Shown here: one piece after another, positions 45,457-55,193 of the stretch
Numbering within the stretch: the first letter of the stretch is position 1
Layout of the letters: each line of letters opens with the position of its first letter
Source: Pseudomonadota bacterium
Lineage (GTDB): Bacteria > Pseudomonadota > Gammaproteobacteria > Xanthomonadales > Rhodanobacteraceae
Reading direction: 5' to 3'
Length of the DNA stretch: 64,000 bases
NCBI GenBank assembly: GCA_021792975.1
Contig: JAJYTR010000005.1
Location: forward strand, 1 to 64,000
Translations under genes and position numbers: made by a program
The notes under the pieces: generated by a model
The model's input: only the letters and a program-made list of their open reading frames with translations
What the model was told of the DNA's origin: nothing
Databases searched by the model: none

Positions 45457-46974
45457 GTGAGCAGGCACCCCGGCGGTGAGATGCAGGAGGGCGAACTGCT
45501 GGCTGCGGTGGATCTGGGATCCAACAGCTTCCATATGGTGGTGGCCCGCTACGAGCACGGCGTACCGCGCGTGATCGACCGCCTGCGCGAAACCACGCGC
45601 ATGGCCGCCGGACTGGATGCCAACGGCAGCCTGGCCGCGCCGCAGCGGCAACGCTCGCTGGACTGCCTGGCGCGGTTCGGCCAGCGTCTGGCGGGGGTGG
45701 CGCCGCGCCGGGTGCGCGCCGTGGGCACCAACACCCTGCGCCAGTTGGCGCATCCGCAGGAGTTCCTGCGTCCGGCCGAGCGCGCGCTGGGTCATCCGGT
45801 CGAGATCGTCTCGGGACGCGAAGAGGCGCGGCTGATCTTTCTGGGCGTCGCGCACGGACTGCCGGCTTCGCGGCAACGCAGGCTGGTGGTCGACATCGGC
45901 GGCGGCAGCACCGAGTTCATCATCGGTCACCAGCTGGAGCCGCTGCATGCCGAAAGCATCCAGGTGGGCTGCGTGGCCTCGAGCCTGCGTTTTTTCCCGG
46001 GTGGCAAGATCACCCGCAAGCGCTGGCAGCACGCGCGCGAGGAGATCGGCGTGCTGCTGCAGCAGTTCGCCATGGACTACCAGGAGGCGGGCTGGCAGGA
46101 ATGCTATGGATCCTCCGGCACGGTCAAGGCGATCGAAGGGGTGCTCACCGGACTCGCACTCAGCGACCACGGCATCACCCTGCCGGCGCTGACCGGCCTG
46201 CGCGAATCCCTGCTGCAGGCCGGACAGGTCGAGAAACTGCGCCTGCCCGGGCTGGCCGAGGAGCGCATGCCGATCTTTCCCGGCGGCGTTGTCATCCTGG
46301 AGTCGGCCTTCGAGCATCTCGGTCTCGAGCGCATGCTGGCCGTCGACGCGGCCATGCGCGAGGGCATCCTGTGGGACATGGTGGGCCGCGCCGAAGGCAA
46401 CGATCCCCGGCGCGCCAGCATCCAGGCGCTGGCCCTGCGCTATGGCGTGGATGCGGCCCAGGCCGCGCGGGTGGATGCCACCGCGCAGTCGCTGCTGCAG
46501 GCGACTGGCGGCGAATGGCTGCCGGTCGAGGACGCCGCCGAATGGCTGGACTGGGCGACACGCGTGCACGAGATCGGACTTTCGATCGCGCACAGCCAGC
46601 ACCATCGCCACGCCGGATACATCCTGCGCAATGCCGATCTGCCGGGTTTTTCCAGGGACGAGCAGCTGCTGCTGGCCTGCATCGTCGAGGCGCACCGGCG
46701 CAAGCCCGACCGGGCCGCGTTCAACGCCCTGCCGCCGCGTCTGCGTGTATTCGCCCGCCGGATCGCCGCCCTGCTCCGTCTCGCCGTCCTGCTGCGCCGC
46801 GCGCGACGTTCCGAAACGCTGCCACCGATGCGCCTGCAGGCGCAGGACGACCGCCTGCACCTGACGCTGCCGTCCGCCTGGCTCGAAGCGCACCCGCTGA
46901 CGGTGACCGACCTCGACCTCGAGCGCGGCCTGCTGGCTGAACTCGGCCTCAAACTGGAACTGGGGCGTGATTGA
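45457..46974 (+). CDS. ppx: Exopolyphosphatase Ppx (Ppx/GppA family)
   Basis: A 505-residue ASKHA-fold phosphatase: phosphate-1 motif AAVDLGSNSFHMVVARYE near residue 17, VRAVGTNTLRQL, catalytic Glu region SGREEARLIFLGV near 122 and phosphate-2 VVDIGGGSTEFIIG near 145. The C-terminal HD-like helical domain has HEIGLSIAHSQHHRHAGYIL. Hydrolyses polyphosphate from its ends; GppA activity cannot be excluded. The GTG at 45457 is chosen because GGGAGG lies six bases ahead. An upstream ATG (45418) and an internal ATG (45481) are alternatives. Confidence 0.9.
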   Translation: MSRHPGGEMQEGELLAAVDLGSNSFHMVVARYEHGVPRVIDRLRETTRMAAGLDANGSLAAPQRQRSLDCLARFGQRLAGVAPRRVRAVGTNTLRQLAHPQEFLRPAERALGHPVEIVSGREEARLIFLGVAHGLPASRQRRLVVDIGGGSTEFIIGHQLEPLHAESIQVGCVASSLRFFPGGKITRKRWQHAREEIGVLLQQFAMDYQEAGWQECYGSSGTVKAIEGVLTGLALSDHGITLPALTGLRESLLQAGQVEKLRLPGLAEERMPIFPGGVVILESAFEHLGLERMLAVDAAMREGILWDMVGRAEGNDPRRASIQALALRYGVDAAQAARVDATAQSLLQATGGEWLPVEDAAEWLDWATRVHEIGLSIAHSQHHRHAGYILRNADLPGFSRDEQLLLACIVEAHRRKPDRAAFNALPPRLRVFARRIAALLRLAVLLRRARRSETLPPMRLQAQDDRLHLTLPSAWLEAHPLTVTDLDLERGLLAELGLKLELGRD

Positions 46975-47028
46975 GCCCCGCGTGCCGGCACGGCCTATCA
47001 TGGGCGCCCCGCACCGGTGATCCGCACG

Positions 47029-47721
47029 ATGTCCAAGATCCATCCGTACCTTGGCGCCCTGCTCCTGCTGGCCGCGTTCCTCACTGCCCGGGCGGCACCG
47101 CCCGCGGCACCGGCGCGCGCCACCAGCGCGGGCGCAACACCTGCCGTCGCCGCGGAACCGCGCGTGCTGGTCAAGACCAGCATGGGCTCGTTCGTGATCG
47201 AGCTGTTCCCCGACAAAGCGCCGCGCACGGTGGCCAATTTCCTCGAATACGTGCATTCGGGGTTTTACGGCGGCACGGTGTTCCAGCGGGTCATCAAGGG
47301 CTTCCTGGTGCAGGGCGGGCTGTTCAACGCGCAGCTGCAGCCCAAGCCCACGCGTCCCCCCATCCCCATCGAGGCCGACAACGGCCTGTCCAACCTGCGC
47401 GGTACCGTGGCCGCGGCGCGCGCGGCCGACCCCAATTCGGAGACTTCGCAGTTCTTCATCAACCTCGTGGACAACCCGCGGCTGGATTTCATCAGCGACC
47501 AGAGTGGTGCCACCTGGGGCTATACCGTGTTCGGCAAGGTCGTGCAGGGCATGAACGTGGTCGACGCCATCGGCAACCTGCCCACCGGGCCGCAGGGGCC
47601 GTTCAGCGCCGACGTGCCGCACCCGCTGCCGGTGATCGAGAGCATGACCGAGTTGCCCGCTCCCGCGCCCGCCGCCGGCGCCTCCGTATCCGCGCCCGCG
47701 AGTTCCGGCACAGGCCATTGA
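47029..47721 (+). CDS. Periplasmic peptidyl-prolyl isomerase, cyclophilin type
   Basis: A 230-residue protein with a signal sequence (residues 1-23, MSKIHPYLGALLLLAAFLTA) and a cyclophilin domain (about 45-205): GSFVIELFPDKAPRTVANFL, YGGTVFQRVIKGFLVQGG, SETSQFFINLVDN and the KVVQGMNVVDAI end. The first Arg of the active site is in FQRV. The C-terminal tail is Ala/Pro-rich. It corresponds to PpiA. A GTG at 47017 would add four residues. lpxH follows after two bases. Confidence 0.9.
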   Translation: MSKIHPYLGALLLLAAFLTARAAPPAAPARATSAGATPAVAAEPRVLVKTSMGSFVIELFPDKAPRTVANFLEYVHSGFYGGTVFQRVIKGFLVQGGLFNAQLQPKPTRPPIPIEADNGLSNLRGTVAAARAADPNSETSQFFINLVDNPRLDFISDQSGATWGYTVFGKVVQGMNVVDAIGNLPTGPQGPFSADVPHPLPVIESMTELPAPAPAAGASVSAPASSGTGH

Positions 47722-47723
47722 GC

Positions 47724-48485
47724 GTGGGCCCCGCGCTGTTCATCTCCGACCTGCACCTGGACCCGCAGCGGCCGCGAATCACCCGCCTGTTCGAGCGTTT
47801 CCTGGCGGGCGAGGCGCGCCAGGCCAGCGCGCTGTACATCCTGGGCGACCTGTTCGAGGCCTGGGTGGGCGACGACGACGACGACGAACTGCCGGCGCAG
47901 GTGGCGCGTGCGCTGCGGGCGCTGGCCACGACCGGCGTTGCGGTCCACTTCATGGCCGGCAACCGCGACTTCCTGCTGGGCGCGGACTATGCCGCACGTG
48001 CCGGCATGCGGCGGCTGCCCGAGCCGTGCGTGCATATCATCGCCGGCGTGCGCACCCTGCTGCTGCATGGCGACACGCTGTGCCTGGACGATGGCGCCTA
48101 CCAGGCATTCCGCAGACAGGTGCGCGATCCGCAATGGCAACGGCAGTTCCTGGCGCAACCGCTGGCGCAGCGTCGCGCGTTCGCCCACGAGGCGCGCGCG
48201 GCCAGCACGATGCACACGCAATCCAGTCCGCACGCGTTGCTGGATGTCGATGCCGGCGCGGTGTCCGCCGCCATGCGCGACGCCGGGGTCCGGCGCCTGA
48301 TCCATGGCCATACGCACCGGCCCGCCCTGCATCGTTTCACGCTCGACGGCGCGCCGGCCGAACGCATCGTGCTGGGCGACTGGTACGAACAGGGCTCGCG
48401 GCTGCGCATCGACGAACAGGGCATCGATCTGCGGGCATTCGCTGCGGACCGCGGCGAAACGGCGCCGACGCGCATGAGCTATTGA
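47724..48485 (+). CDS. lpxH: UDP-2,3-diacylglucosamine pyrophosphatase LpxH
   Basis: A 253-residue calcineurin-like metallophosphatase of lipid A synthesis, releasing lipid X and UMP. Metal ligands are in LFISDLHLDPQRP (residues 5-17), LGDLFEAWVGDDD, AGNRDFLLG, LLLHGDTLCLDD near 110 and IHGHTHRP near 195. It starts at GTG two bases after the cyclophilin stop. The -35 box of the tRNA-Arg promoter overlaps its stop codon. Confidence 0.94.
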   Translation: MGPALFISDLHLDPQRPRITRLFERFLAGEARQASALYILGDLFEAWVGDDDDDELPAQVARALRALATTGVAVHFMAGNRDFLLGADYAARAGMRRLPEPCVHIIAGVRTLLLHGDTLCLDDGAYQAFRRQVRDPQWQRQFLAQPLAQRRAFAHEARAASTMHTQSSPHALLDVDAGAVSAAMRDAGVRRLIHGHTHRPALHRFTLDGAPAERIVLGDWYEQGSRLRIDEQGIDLRAFAADRGETAPTRMSY

Positions 48486-48510
48486 CGCGTCTGTCACCGG
48501 CAGGAATAAT
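48482..48510 (+). promoter_or_regulatory. Sigma-70 promoter of the tRNA-Arg pair
   Basis: TTGACG (48482-48487), a 17-bp spacer and AATAAT (48505-48510), each five of six consensus matches. The -35 box overlaps the lpxH stop codon. Predicted start near 48517, about 37 bases before the first tRNA-Arg. Confidence 0.65.
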
Positions 48511-48553
48511 TCGCGGCTCCCGCCGGTTGCGCCACTGCCTTCCCGCGGGCCGC

Positions 48554-48630
48554 GCGCCCGTAGCTCAGCTGGATAGAGCACCAGGCTACGAACTTGGTGG
48601 TCGGGAGTTCGAATCTCTCCGGGCGCGCCA
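48554..48630 (+). tRNA. tRNA-Arg (ACG)
   Basis: 77 nt with encoded CCA. Acceptor GCGCCCG/CGGGCGC, anticodon stem CCAGG/CTTGG with loop CTACGAA, T arm GGGAG-TTCGAAT-CTCTC. The A34 is expected to be deaminated to inosine to read CGN codons. Confidence 0.95.
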
Positions 48631-48719
48631 CTTCCACCCAGAGGCCTGCCCGTGCCGGCCTTTGCCGCTTCGAAACGGTGCCGTGCCCGCCCGTGCCACA
48701 ATCGCTGCCGGCCGCCCGC

Positions 48720-48796
<77 letters not shown>

Positions 48797-48961
48797 TTCC
48801 GGATCGCGGCGGCGGCACGGGGCACGACGGAGGACTCCCGCCCAGCCCGGCGGCCCTGCCGCTGGTGATGCGGTCCCGCGCGGGCACCCACGCCGCCGGG
48901 ATGCGTCCGATCGCGACTGCTAGACTGGCGGGCTGAACCGCCCCGACTCCCTGGAGATCCC

Positions 48962-50497
48962 ATGAGCGCTCCCATCCTCGCCGCGCTGGGCCTGAACACG
49001 CAGCATCCTGGCACTTACCTCGGTGACGGCATGTGGGCGGCGGCGCGCGACGGCGCGACGCGCATCGCGGTGCACGCGCCACGCGACGGCGCGCTGCTGG
49101 GTCACGTGCAGGCGAGCACCGCCGCGGACTACGAGCAGCTGATGCAGCGCGCCGGCACCGCTTTCGCGCAATGGCGCCTGGTACCCGCACCACGCCGCGG
49201 CGAGGCGGTGCGCCTCTGCGGCGAAGCGTTGCGCCGGCACAAGGACGCGCTGGGCTCGCTGGTGGCCCTGGAGATGGGCAAGATCAAGGCGGAGGGTGAC
49301 GGCGAGGTGCAGGAGATGATCGACATCGCCGATTTCGCCGTCGGCCAGTCGCGCATGCTGTACGGCCTCAGCATGCACTCCGAGCGGCCCGGCCACCGCA
49401 TGTACGAGCAGTGGCACCCGCTGGGACTGGTGGGCATCATCAGCGCGTTCAACTTCCCGGTGGCGGTGTGGGCCTGGAACGCCTTCATCGCGGCGGTATG
49501 CGGCGACATCTCGATCTGGAAACCCTCGCCCAAGGTGCCCTTCAGTGCCATCGCGGCACTGAGAATCTGCTCGGAAGCACTGCGCGCCGGCGGCTTTCCC
49601 GACATTTTCTTCCTGTTCAACGATGCCGGCACCGACCTCGCCTCACGCCTGGTGGACGATGCGCGCATCGCGCTAGTCAGTTTCACCGGCTCCACCGACG
49701 TGGGCCGCGGCGTCGGCCAGCGCGTGGCGCAGCGCATGGGCCGGTCGCTGCTGGAACTGGGCGGCAACAACGCGATCATCGTCGACGCCACCGCCGATCT
49801 GAAGCTGGCCATCCCCGCCATCGTGTTCGGCGCGGTGGGTACGGCGGGCCAGCGCTGCACCACCACGCGCCGCCTGATCGTGCACCGTTCCATCCACGAC
49901 CCGCTGGTCGAGAAACTCAAGGCCGCCTACACCCAGATCGAGACGCGCATAGGCGATCCCACTGACGCGCAGACCCTGATGGGTCCGCTGATCGACGGCG
50001 CGGCCGTGCAGCGCTACCTGGACGCCATCGCCAGCGCCAGGGCGGCGGGCGGCACCGTGGCGTTCGGCGGCGGCCGGCTGGACCGGCCCGGCAATTACGT
50101 GCGCCCCACTCTCATCACCGGCCTCGCACCCGATGCCGAAGTGGTGCAGCATGAAACCTTCGCGCCCATCCTCTACGTGCTGCCGTTCGACAGCGTCGAA
50201 GAGGCCATCGCCATCCAGAACGGCGTGCCGCAGGGCCTGTCCTCGGCGATCTTCACGCAGAACCTCAAGCACGCGGAGCGCTTTCTGAGCGCATCCGGCT
50301 CGGACTGCGGCATCGCCAACGTCAATATCGGCACCTCGGGCGCCGAGATCGGCGGCGCCTTCGGCGGCGAGAAGGACACCGGTGGCGGCCGTGAGTCGGG
50401 CTCCGACACCTGGAAGGCCTACATGCGCCGGCAAACCAGCACCATCAACTGGTCCGACGCCCTGCCGCTGGCACAGGGCATCAGGTTCGAGTTCTGA
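48962..50497 (+). CDS. amaB: ALDH7-type aldehyde dehydrogenase (piperideine-6-carboxylate / aminoadipate semialdehyde dehydrogenase)
   Basis: A 511-residue NAD-dependent aldehyde dehydrogenase. Conserved features: [12 protein letters not shown] and WKPSPKVP (cofactor site), [17 protein letters not shown], catalytic Glu in [12 protein letters not shown] near residue 267, catalytic Cys in [13 protein letters not shown] near 299, and [18 protein letters not shown] near the C-terminus. GGNNAIIV and GQRCTTTRR mark the antiquitin/ALDH7 group, which oxidises alpha-aminoadipic semialdehyde in lysine catabolism. The symbol rests on family membership. An ATG after CTGGAGATCCC is used. Confidence 0.85.
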   Translation: MSAPILAALGLNTQHPGTYLGDGMWAAARDGATRIAVHAPRDGALLGHVQASTAADYEQLMQRAGTAFAQWRLVPAPRRGEAVRLCGEALRRHKDALGSLVALEMGKIKAEGDGEVQEMIDIADFAVGQSRMLYGLSMHSERPGHRMYEQWHPLGLVGIISAFNFPVAVWAWNAFIAAVCGDISIWKPSPKVPFSAIAALRICSEALRAGGFPDIFFLFNDAGTDLASRLVDDARIALVSFTGSTDVGRGVGQRVAQRMGRSLLELGGNNAIIVDATADLKLAIPAIVFGAVGTAGQRCTTTRRLIVHRSIHDPLVEKLKAAYTQIETRIGDPTDAQTLMGPLIDGAAVQRYLDAIASARAAGGTVAFGGGRLDRPGNYVRPTLITGLAPDAEVVQHETFAPILYVLPFDSVEEAIAIQNGVPQGLSSAIFTQNLKHAERFLSASGSDCGIANVNIGTSGAEIGGAFGGEKDTGGGRESGSDTWKAYMRRQTSTINWSDALPLAQGIRFEF

Positions 50498-50505
50498 GCG
50501 ATGCC

Positions 50506-50871
50506 GTGAGCGCACACGCCACGATCGCAGCCACCTTGCGCGCCAACGAAGCGGCGCTGCTGGATGCGCAGCGCCGCGGCGACGCGGACGCGGTCGCGGC
50601 ACTGCTGGCGGAAGACTTCGAGGAAATCGGCAGCAGCGGACGACGCTACGACCGCGCCGCCACGCTGGCCGCAGTGGGTACGGCGCCCCTGGACGCCGCC
50701 GCGATCGGCGATTTCAGCCTGCACCTGCTGGCGGCCGACCTCGCGCTGGTGGCCTTCCGCGCGCGCTTGCGCCGTGGCGGGCGCGTGCTGCACAGTTGGC
50801 GCAGTTCGCTGTGGCGGCACGAACACGGTGCATGGCGCCTGGTGTTCCACCAGGGCACGCCTTGTCCATGA
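50506..50871 (+). CDS. NTF2-like protein (DUF4440/SnoaL-type)
   Basis: A 121-residue cone-shaped alpha+beta protein: [38 protein letters not shown] near residues 37-54 and [21 protein letters not shown] at the end, the DUF4440/SnoaL-like pattern. It starts with GTG eight bases after the dehydrogenase stop. The role is unknown; such folds serve as small enzymes or ligand binders. The following ORF may be coupled, as an ATGA overlap exists at 50868. Confidence 0.7.
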   Translation: MSAHATIAATLRANEAALLDAQRRGDADAVAALLAEDFEEIGSSGRRYDRAATLAAVGTAPLDAAAIGDFSLHLLAADLALVAFRARLRRGGRVLHSWRSSLWRHEHGAWRLVFHQGTPCP

Positions 50872-50912
50872 GCAGACGAGTCCTGTCGCCGCCGACGCCG
50901 GGGGAACCATCG

Positions 50913-51194
50913 ATGAATGCCGTCTACGCACGTACCAGCGGCACCGCCGTCGCCAGCCTGGTGTTCGGAGTGCTGGCCTGGGTGATGTTGCCCTTTCTGG
51001 GGGCCATACTGGCGGTGGTGCTGGGCCATGTGGCCCGAGCCGAGATCCACCGCGCGCCGCCCGGCAGCATCCAGGGCGAGGGCATGGCGCTGGCCGGCCT
51101 GGTGCTGGGCTACACGCATCTGGCCCTCGTGCTGCTGTTCCTCGCGGTGGTGGCCATGATCGGCTGGGCGGTCGTGGTGGCGCATCTGTTTTGA
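50913..51194 (+). CDS. DUF4190-type small membrane protein
   Basis: A 93-residue protein with two hydrophobic segments (about residues 11-40 and 65-92) separated by [20 protein letters not shown] and LAGLVLGY, the DUF4190 pattern. Function unknown, inner membrane. The ATG at 50913 has GGGGGAA ahead. An upstream ATG at 50868 overlapping the previous stop would add 15 residues without family resemblance. pyrD starts 23 bp later. Confidence 0.75.
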   Translation: MNAVYARTSGTAVASLVFGVLAWVMLPFLGAILAVVLGHVARAEIHRAPPGSIQGEGMALAGLVLGYTHLALVLLFLAVVAMIGWAVVVAHLF

Positions 51195-51217
51195 ACGGCC
51201 GCGCGGGCGGCGACGCG

Positions 51218-52282
51218 ATGTTGGTGGCCACGGACGCGTACTGGAAACTGGCGCGGGCGCTGCTGTTCCGCCTCGAAGGCGAGCGTGCGCACGACCTCGC
51301 CCTGCGTGGTCTGGACCTGCTGCACCACATGCACCTGCAGCGGCTGCTCGCCGCGCCGGTGCCGCCGCTGCCGACGCGGGTACTGGGTCTCGATTTCCCC
51401 AACCCGGTCGGACTGGCCGCGGGGCTGGACAAGAATGCCGAGCACGTCGACGCGCTGGCCGCGCTGGGTTTCGGCTTCATCGAGGTGGGCACGGTCACGC
51501 CGCGCCCGCAGGACGGCAATCCGCGCCCCCGCCTGTTCCGGCTGCCTGCGCAGCAGGCGCTGGTCAACCGCATGGGCTTCAACAACGCCGGCGTCGACGC
51601 GCTGCTGCGCAATCTCGAGCGCGTGCGCTGGCGCGGCGTGCTGGGCATCAACCTGGGCAGGAACAGGGACACGCCGAACGCCCAGGCGAACGCGGATTAC
51701 CGGCATTGCCTGGAGCGCGTGTATGCGCGCGCCGGCTACGTCGCCATCAACGTCTCCTCGCCCAATACGCGGGGCCTGCGCGATCTGCAGGCGCAAGCCG
51801 CCCTGGCTGCGTTGGTCGCGGATCTGCGCGATAGCCAGGAACGGCTCGCCGCGCGTCACGGCAAACGCACGCCCATGCTGCTGAAAATCGCCCCCGATCT
51901 GGATGCGGCCGCGATGGACGATATCGCCGCCACGTTGGAACGCACCGGCATCGACGGCCTGATCTGCACCAACACCACGCTTGCCCGGACGGGCGTGGAG
52001 AGCGCCGGCCACGCAGGCGAGGCGGGCGGCCTCTCGGGCGCACCACTGCGCGCCCGCTCCGATGCGGTGCTGCGCGGCATGCGGGCGCGCCTGCCGTCGG
52101 TGCCGATCGTGGGCGTCGGCGGCATCGCATCCGGCGCCGACGCCGCCGCGAAGGTCGCCGCGGGCGCCGGTCTGGTGCAGCTTTACACGGGCCTGATCTA
52201 CCGCGGCCCAAGGCTGATCGGCGAATGCATCGAAGCGCTGCGCGCGCGCGCGGATACCACCCATGCTGCCGGCCCGGATTGA
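51218..52282 (+). CDS. pyrD: Dihydroorotate dehydrogenase (quinone), class 2, PyrD
   Basis: A 354-residue FMN enzyme of pyrimidine synthesis. The N-terminal amphipathic helices (residues 5-40) associate with the membrane and quinone. Then [17 protein letters not shown] near 67, [14 protein letters not shown], catalytic Ser region [17 protein letters not shown] near 176, KIAPDL, TNTTLAR and [20 protein letters not shown] near 305 (FMN phosphate). The chosen start gives the usual class 2 length. The 3' end overlaps murB by 20 bp. Confidence 0.95.
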   Translation: MLVATDAYWKLARALLFRLEGERAHDLALRGLDLLHHMHLQRLLAAPVPPLPTRVLGLDFPNPVGLAAGLDKNAEHVDALAALGFGFIEVGTVTPRPQDGNPRPRLFRLPAQQALVNRMGFNNAGVDALLRNLERVRWRGVLGINLGRNRDTPNAQANADYRHCLERVYARAGYVAINVSSPNTRGLRDLQAQAALAALVADLRDSQERLAARHGKRTPMLLKIAPDLDAAAMDDIAATLERTGIDGLICTNTTLARTGVESAGHAGEAGGLSGAPLRARSDAVLRGMRARLPSVPIVGVGGIASGADAAAKVAAGAGLVQLYTGLIYRGPRLIGECIEALRARADTTHAAGPD

Positions 52283-53309
52283 ACTGCCCGGCGTCACCCT
52301 GACCGAGGACGCGCCGCTGGCAGCGCGCAACACGCTGCGCGTGGACGCGCGCTGCGCCTGGCTGGCGGAAGTGCACGAAGCCGCTGCGCTGCCCGGCCTG
52401 CTCGCGCATCCGGCACTGCGCGACCTGCCGGTGCTGCCGCTGGGCGGCGGCTCCAACATGCTGTTCACCGGCGACTGGCCCGGTCTGATCGTGCAGATCG
52501 GGGGCGCGCGCATCAGCGTGGAAGACGAGGCCGGCAAGTGCGTGCATCTGCGTGTGGAAGCCGGCGCGGGGTGGGACGATTTCGTGCGCTGGACGCTGGC
52601 GCGGGGCCTGTGCGGCCTGGAGAATCTCATCCTCATCCCCGGCAGCGTGGGCGCGGCACCGATCCAGAATATCGGTGCCTACGGTGTCGAGAGCGCGTCC
52701 TGCATCGAGCGCGTGGAAGCCTGGGACCGGCACTCGCAGCAGTGGGCCGAGATGACCGCGCGCGACTGCGCCTTCGCCTACCGTGATTCCTGTTTCCGGC
52801 GCGCGCCGCAGCGCTGGATCATCACCGCCGTACGCTTCGTCCTGCCGCGCGAGGCTCCGCTGCACCTCGACTACGCCGGCATCCGCGAAGAGCTGGCGGC
52901 GATGCGCATCGCCGACCCCGGCCCCGCGCAGGTCGCCGAAGCCGTGCTGCGCCTGCGCACGCGCAAGCTGCCCGATCCCGCGCAGATCGGCAACGCGGGC
53001 AGCTTCTTCAAGAACCCCGTGATCGATGCGGCACAGGCCGCGGCGCTGCAGGCGGCGTACCCGCGGCTGCCGCACTGGCCGCAACCGGACGGGAGGGTCA
53101 AGCTTGCGGCCGCCTGGCTGATCGAGCAGGCCGGCTGCAAGGGGCTGCGTGAAGGCGATGCCGGCATCTCCGACCGGCACGCGCTGGTGCTGGTGAACCA
53201 CGGCCGTGCCAGCGGTCCCCAGCTATGGGCGCTGGCGCAGCGCGTGCGGCACACCGTGGCGGAGCGTTTCGGAGTGCTGCTCGAGCCCGAGCCGCGGGTG
53301 CTGCCCTGA
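52263..53309 (+). CDS. murB: UDP-N-acetylenolpyruvoylglucosamine reductase MurB
   Basis: A 348-residue type I (E. coli-like) MurB using FAD and NADPH to form UDP-MurNAc. FAD-binding [11 protein letters not shown] near residue 60 and [21 protein letters not shown] near 118; the catalytic Ser in [11 protein letters not shown] near 243, and Glu in the C-terminal EPEPRVLP. The start lies inside the pyrD end, a 20-bp overlap, so translation is likely coupled. Confidence 0.94.
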   Translation: MLPARIELPGVTLTEDAPLAARNTLRVDARCAWLAEVHEAAALPGLLAHPALRDLPVLPLGGGSNMLFTGDWPGLIVQIGGARISVEDEAGKCVHLRVEAGAGWDDFVRWTLARGLCGLENLILIPGSVGAAPIQNIGAYGVESASCIERVEAWDRHSQQWAEMTARDCAFAYRDSCFRRAPQRWIITAVRFVLPREAPLHLDYAGIREELAAMRIADPGPAQVAEAVLRLRTRKLPDPAQIGNAGSFFKNPVIDAAQAAALQAAYPRLPHWPQPDGRVKLAAAWLIEQAGCKGLREGDAGISDRHALVLVNHGRASGPQLWALAQRVRHTVAERFGVLLEPEPRVLP

Positions 53310-53631
53310 CGGGAGCGGTCCGGACTGGACGCGGCGCATGCTGCCCGCTAGGCTTGTGCCGGTCGATGGGGCCGCACGCAGCCGCCCCCGGCAGCGTGCG
53401 GCGGATGTGCCCGGGGCGGCTCCGCCGTACCCCACCGGTGACCGCGCACCGCATGCCCGCCAGCGGGTGCGCAGCGCATCCAGCATTTCGGGCGCTTGCG
53501 CGCCGCCACCCCCGGACGCCGCACCGCCATGGCGCGGCAACCGCAGCAGGACGCCAGCAGCATCCGCACGTGTTCCATCCATGCCACAACGCGCCTTCGC
53601 GCGAGCACAGCAACCTGTCCACGAGTGCCCG
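53310..53631. other. 322-bp stretch without a recognisable gene
   Basis: Lies between murB and scpA. The scpA frame is open through most of it, but that part shows no family similarity and ScpA starts near 53632. It probably contains the scpAB-rluB promoter; no convincing -35/-10 pair or terminator was found. Confidence 0.5.
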
Positions 53632-54498
53632 ATGAGCACCGAGCCTGCCAGCGCAGGATCCGCCAATACCACGCAAGGCCCGTTCCGGCCCGTGCCGCAG
53701 CAGCAGGAAATGCCGCTGGCGCTGGTGCGCGGCCAACCCCTGCTGGAGATTCCACAGGATCTCTACATTCCGCCGGATGCACTGGAAGTCATCCTCGAAG
53801 CCTTCGAGGGCCCGCTGGACCTGCTGCTGTACCTGATCCGCCGTCAGAATCTGGATGTCCTCGACATCCCCATCGCCGAAATCACGCGGCAGTACATGGA
53901 GTACATCGAACTGATGCGCGAACTGCGCCTGGAGTTGGCCGCCGAGTATCTGGTGATGGCCGCCATCCTGGCCGAGATCAAGTCGCGCCTGCTGCTGCCG
54001 CGACCACCCGGCGGCGAGGAGGCAGCCGAGGAGGACCCGCGAGCCGAACTGGTACGTCGGCTACAGGAATACGAACGCTTCAGGCGCGCCGCCGAGGATC
54101 TGGATGCTCTGCCGCGCGTGGAGCGCGACACCGCCGTCGCGCATGCCGACAGTGGCGAGCGCAACGTAGTGCGCCTGCCGCCGACGGTGGATCTGCGCGA
54201 GCTGCTGCTGGCGCTGAAGGACGTGCTGCGGCGTGCTGAACTGAACAGCGCGGTGGCCATGCAGCGCGATGCGCTGTCCATCCGCGAGCGCATGAGCGAC
54301 CTGCTGAAGCTGGTCGAGGATGGCGCCTTCCACGCCTTCGGCGAGGCGTTCGACCCGCAGCAGGGCCGGCTGGGCATCGTGGTCAGCTTCATCGCCATGC
54401 TGGAGCTGCTCAAGGAAGGCCTGCTCGAGGTCCTGCAGGAAGCGCCGCTGGCACCGATCTATCTGAAAACACGCAGCCTGCAGCCGGAGGCCGCATGA
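53632..54498 (+). CDS. scpA: Segregation and condensation protein ScpA
   Basis: A 288-residue kleisin that bridges the SMC heads with ScpB in chromosome condensation. Visible are EAFEGPLDLLLYLIRRQNLD near residue 62 (SMC neck-binding helix), PIAEITRQYMEY, AAEYLVMAAILAEIKSRLLL near 100, and the C-terminal winged helix (about 215-285) with FIAMLELLKEG. The start MSTEPASAG is chosen over a long upstream open frame. scpB follows after 50 bp. No smc gene is in the window. Confidence 0.92.
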   Translation: MSTEPASAGSANTTQGPFRPVPQQQEMPLALVRGQPLLEIPQDLYIPPDALEVILEAFEGPLDLLLYLIRRQNLDVLDIPIAEITRQYMEYIELMRELRLELAAEYLVMAAILAEIKSRLLLPRPPGGEEAAEEDPRAELVRRLQEYERFRRAAEDLDALPRVERDTAVAHADSGERNVVRLPPTVDLRELLLALKDVLRRAELNSAVAMQRDALSIRERMSDLLKLVEDGAFHAFGEAFDPQQGRLGIVVSFIAMLELLKEGLLEVLQEAPLAPIYLKTRSLQPEAA

Positions 54499-54548
54499 AG
54501 CGGCGCCTCACCCATCGCTGCTGAGCACCTTTTCCCGGACCGACCGCC

Positions 54549-55193
54549 ATGCAAGACGAGTACATCCAGCGCATCATCGAAGCCGCGCTGCTGGCCAGCC
54601 CCGAACCGCTGTCCGCCCTGCGGCTGGCGGACCTGTTCTCCGCGGACGATGCCGTCCCGGCGTCCGCAATCGCCCGCGCGATCCAGGCGCTGCAGGCCGC
54701 ATGCGCCGGACGCGGCCTGGTGCTGGTGGAAGTGGCGTCGGGCTACCGCTACCAGGTCACCCGCGAGATGCAGCCGTGGCTGGCGCGCCTGCACAGCGAG
54801 CGCCCCCCTCGCTACTCGCGCGCTCTGCTGGAAACGCTCGCGCTGATCGCCTACCGGCAGCCGATCACCCGCGGCGAAATCGAACAAATCCGCGGCGTCG
54901 TGGTCAGCAGCGGCATCATCCGCACGCTCGAGGAACGGGAATGGATCCGCGTGCTGGGCCATCGCGAGGTGGCCGGTCGGCCGGCGCTGTATGGCACCAC
55001 CCGGCAATTTCTCGACTACTTCAACCTCAAGGCGCTGGAGGATCTGCCGCCGCTGGCCGAGGTCCGCGACTTCGAAGATATGGCCCCGCAACTGGCCCTC
55101 GATGAAGCGGGTACCGCTGACGGCGCCTCCATCGCCTCCGCCGCAGCACCCGGCGTACCACCGGCGCACGAGATCAAGGAGCCCTTTGCATGA
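54549..55193 (+). CDS. scpB: Segregation and condensation protein ScpB
   Basis: A 214-residue protein with two winged-helix domains: IIEAALLASPEPLSALRLAD in the first and LETLALIAYRQPITRGEIEQ, IRGVVVSSGIIRTLEEREWI in the second (about residues 95-128), the ScpB signature. It dimerises on ScpA. The C-terminal 40 residues are acidic and low in complexity. The last codons overlap the rluB start (ATGA). Confidence 0.93.
   Translation: MQDEYIQRIIEAALLASPEPLSALRLADLFSADDAVPASAIARAIQALQAACAGRGLVLVEVASGYRYQVTREMQPWLARLHSERPPRYSRALLETLALIAYRQPITRGEIEQIRGVVVSSGIIRTLEEREWIRVLGHREVAGRPALYGTTRQFLDYFNLKALEDLPPLAEVRDFEDMAPQLALDEAGTADGASIASAAAPGVPPAHEIKEPFA

Noticed and set aside
53206-53631. Upstream extension of the scpA frame
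   Set aside because: It starts inside murB and shows no resemblance to ScpA. The family start is near 53632.
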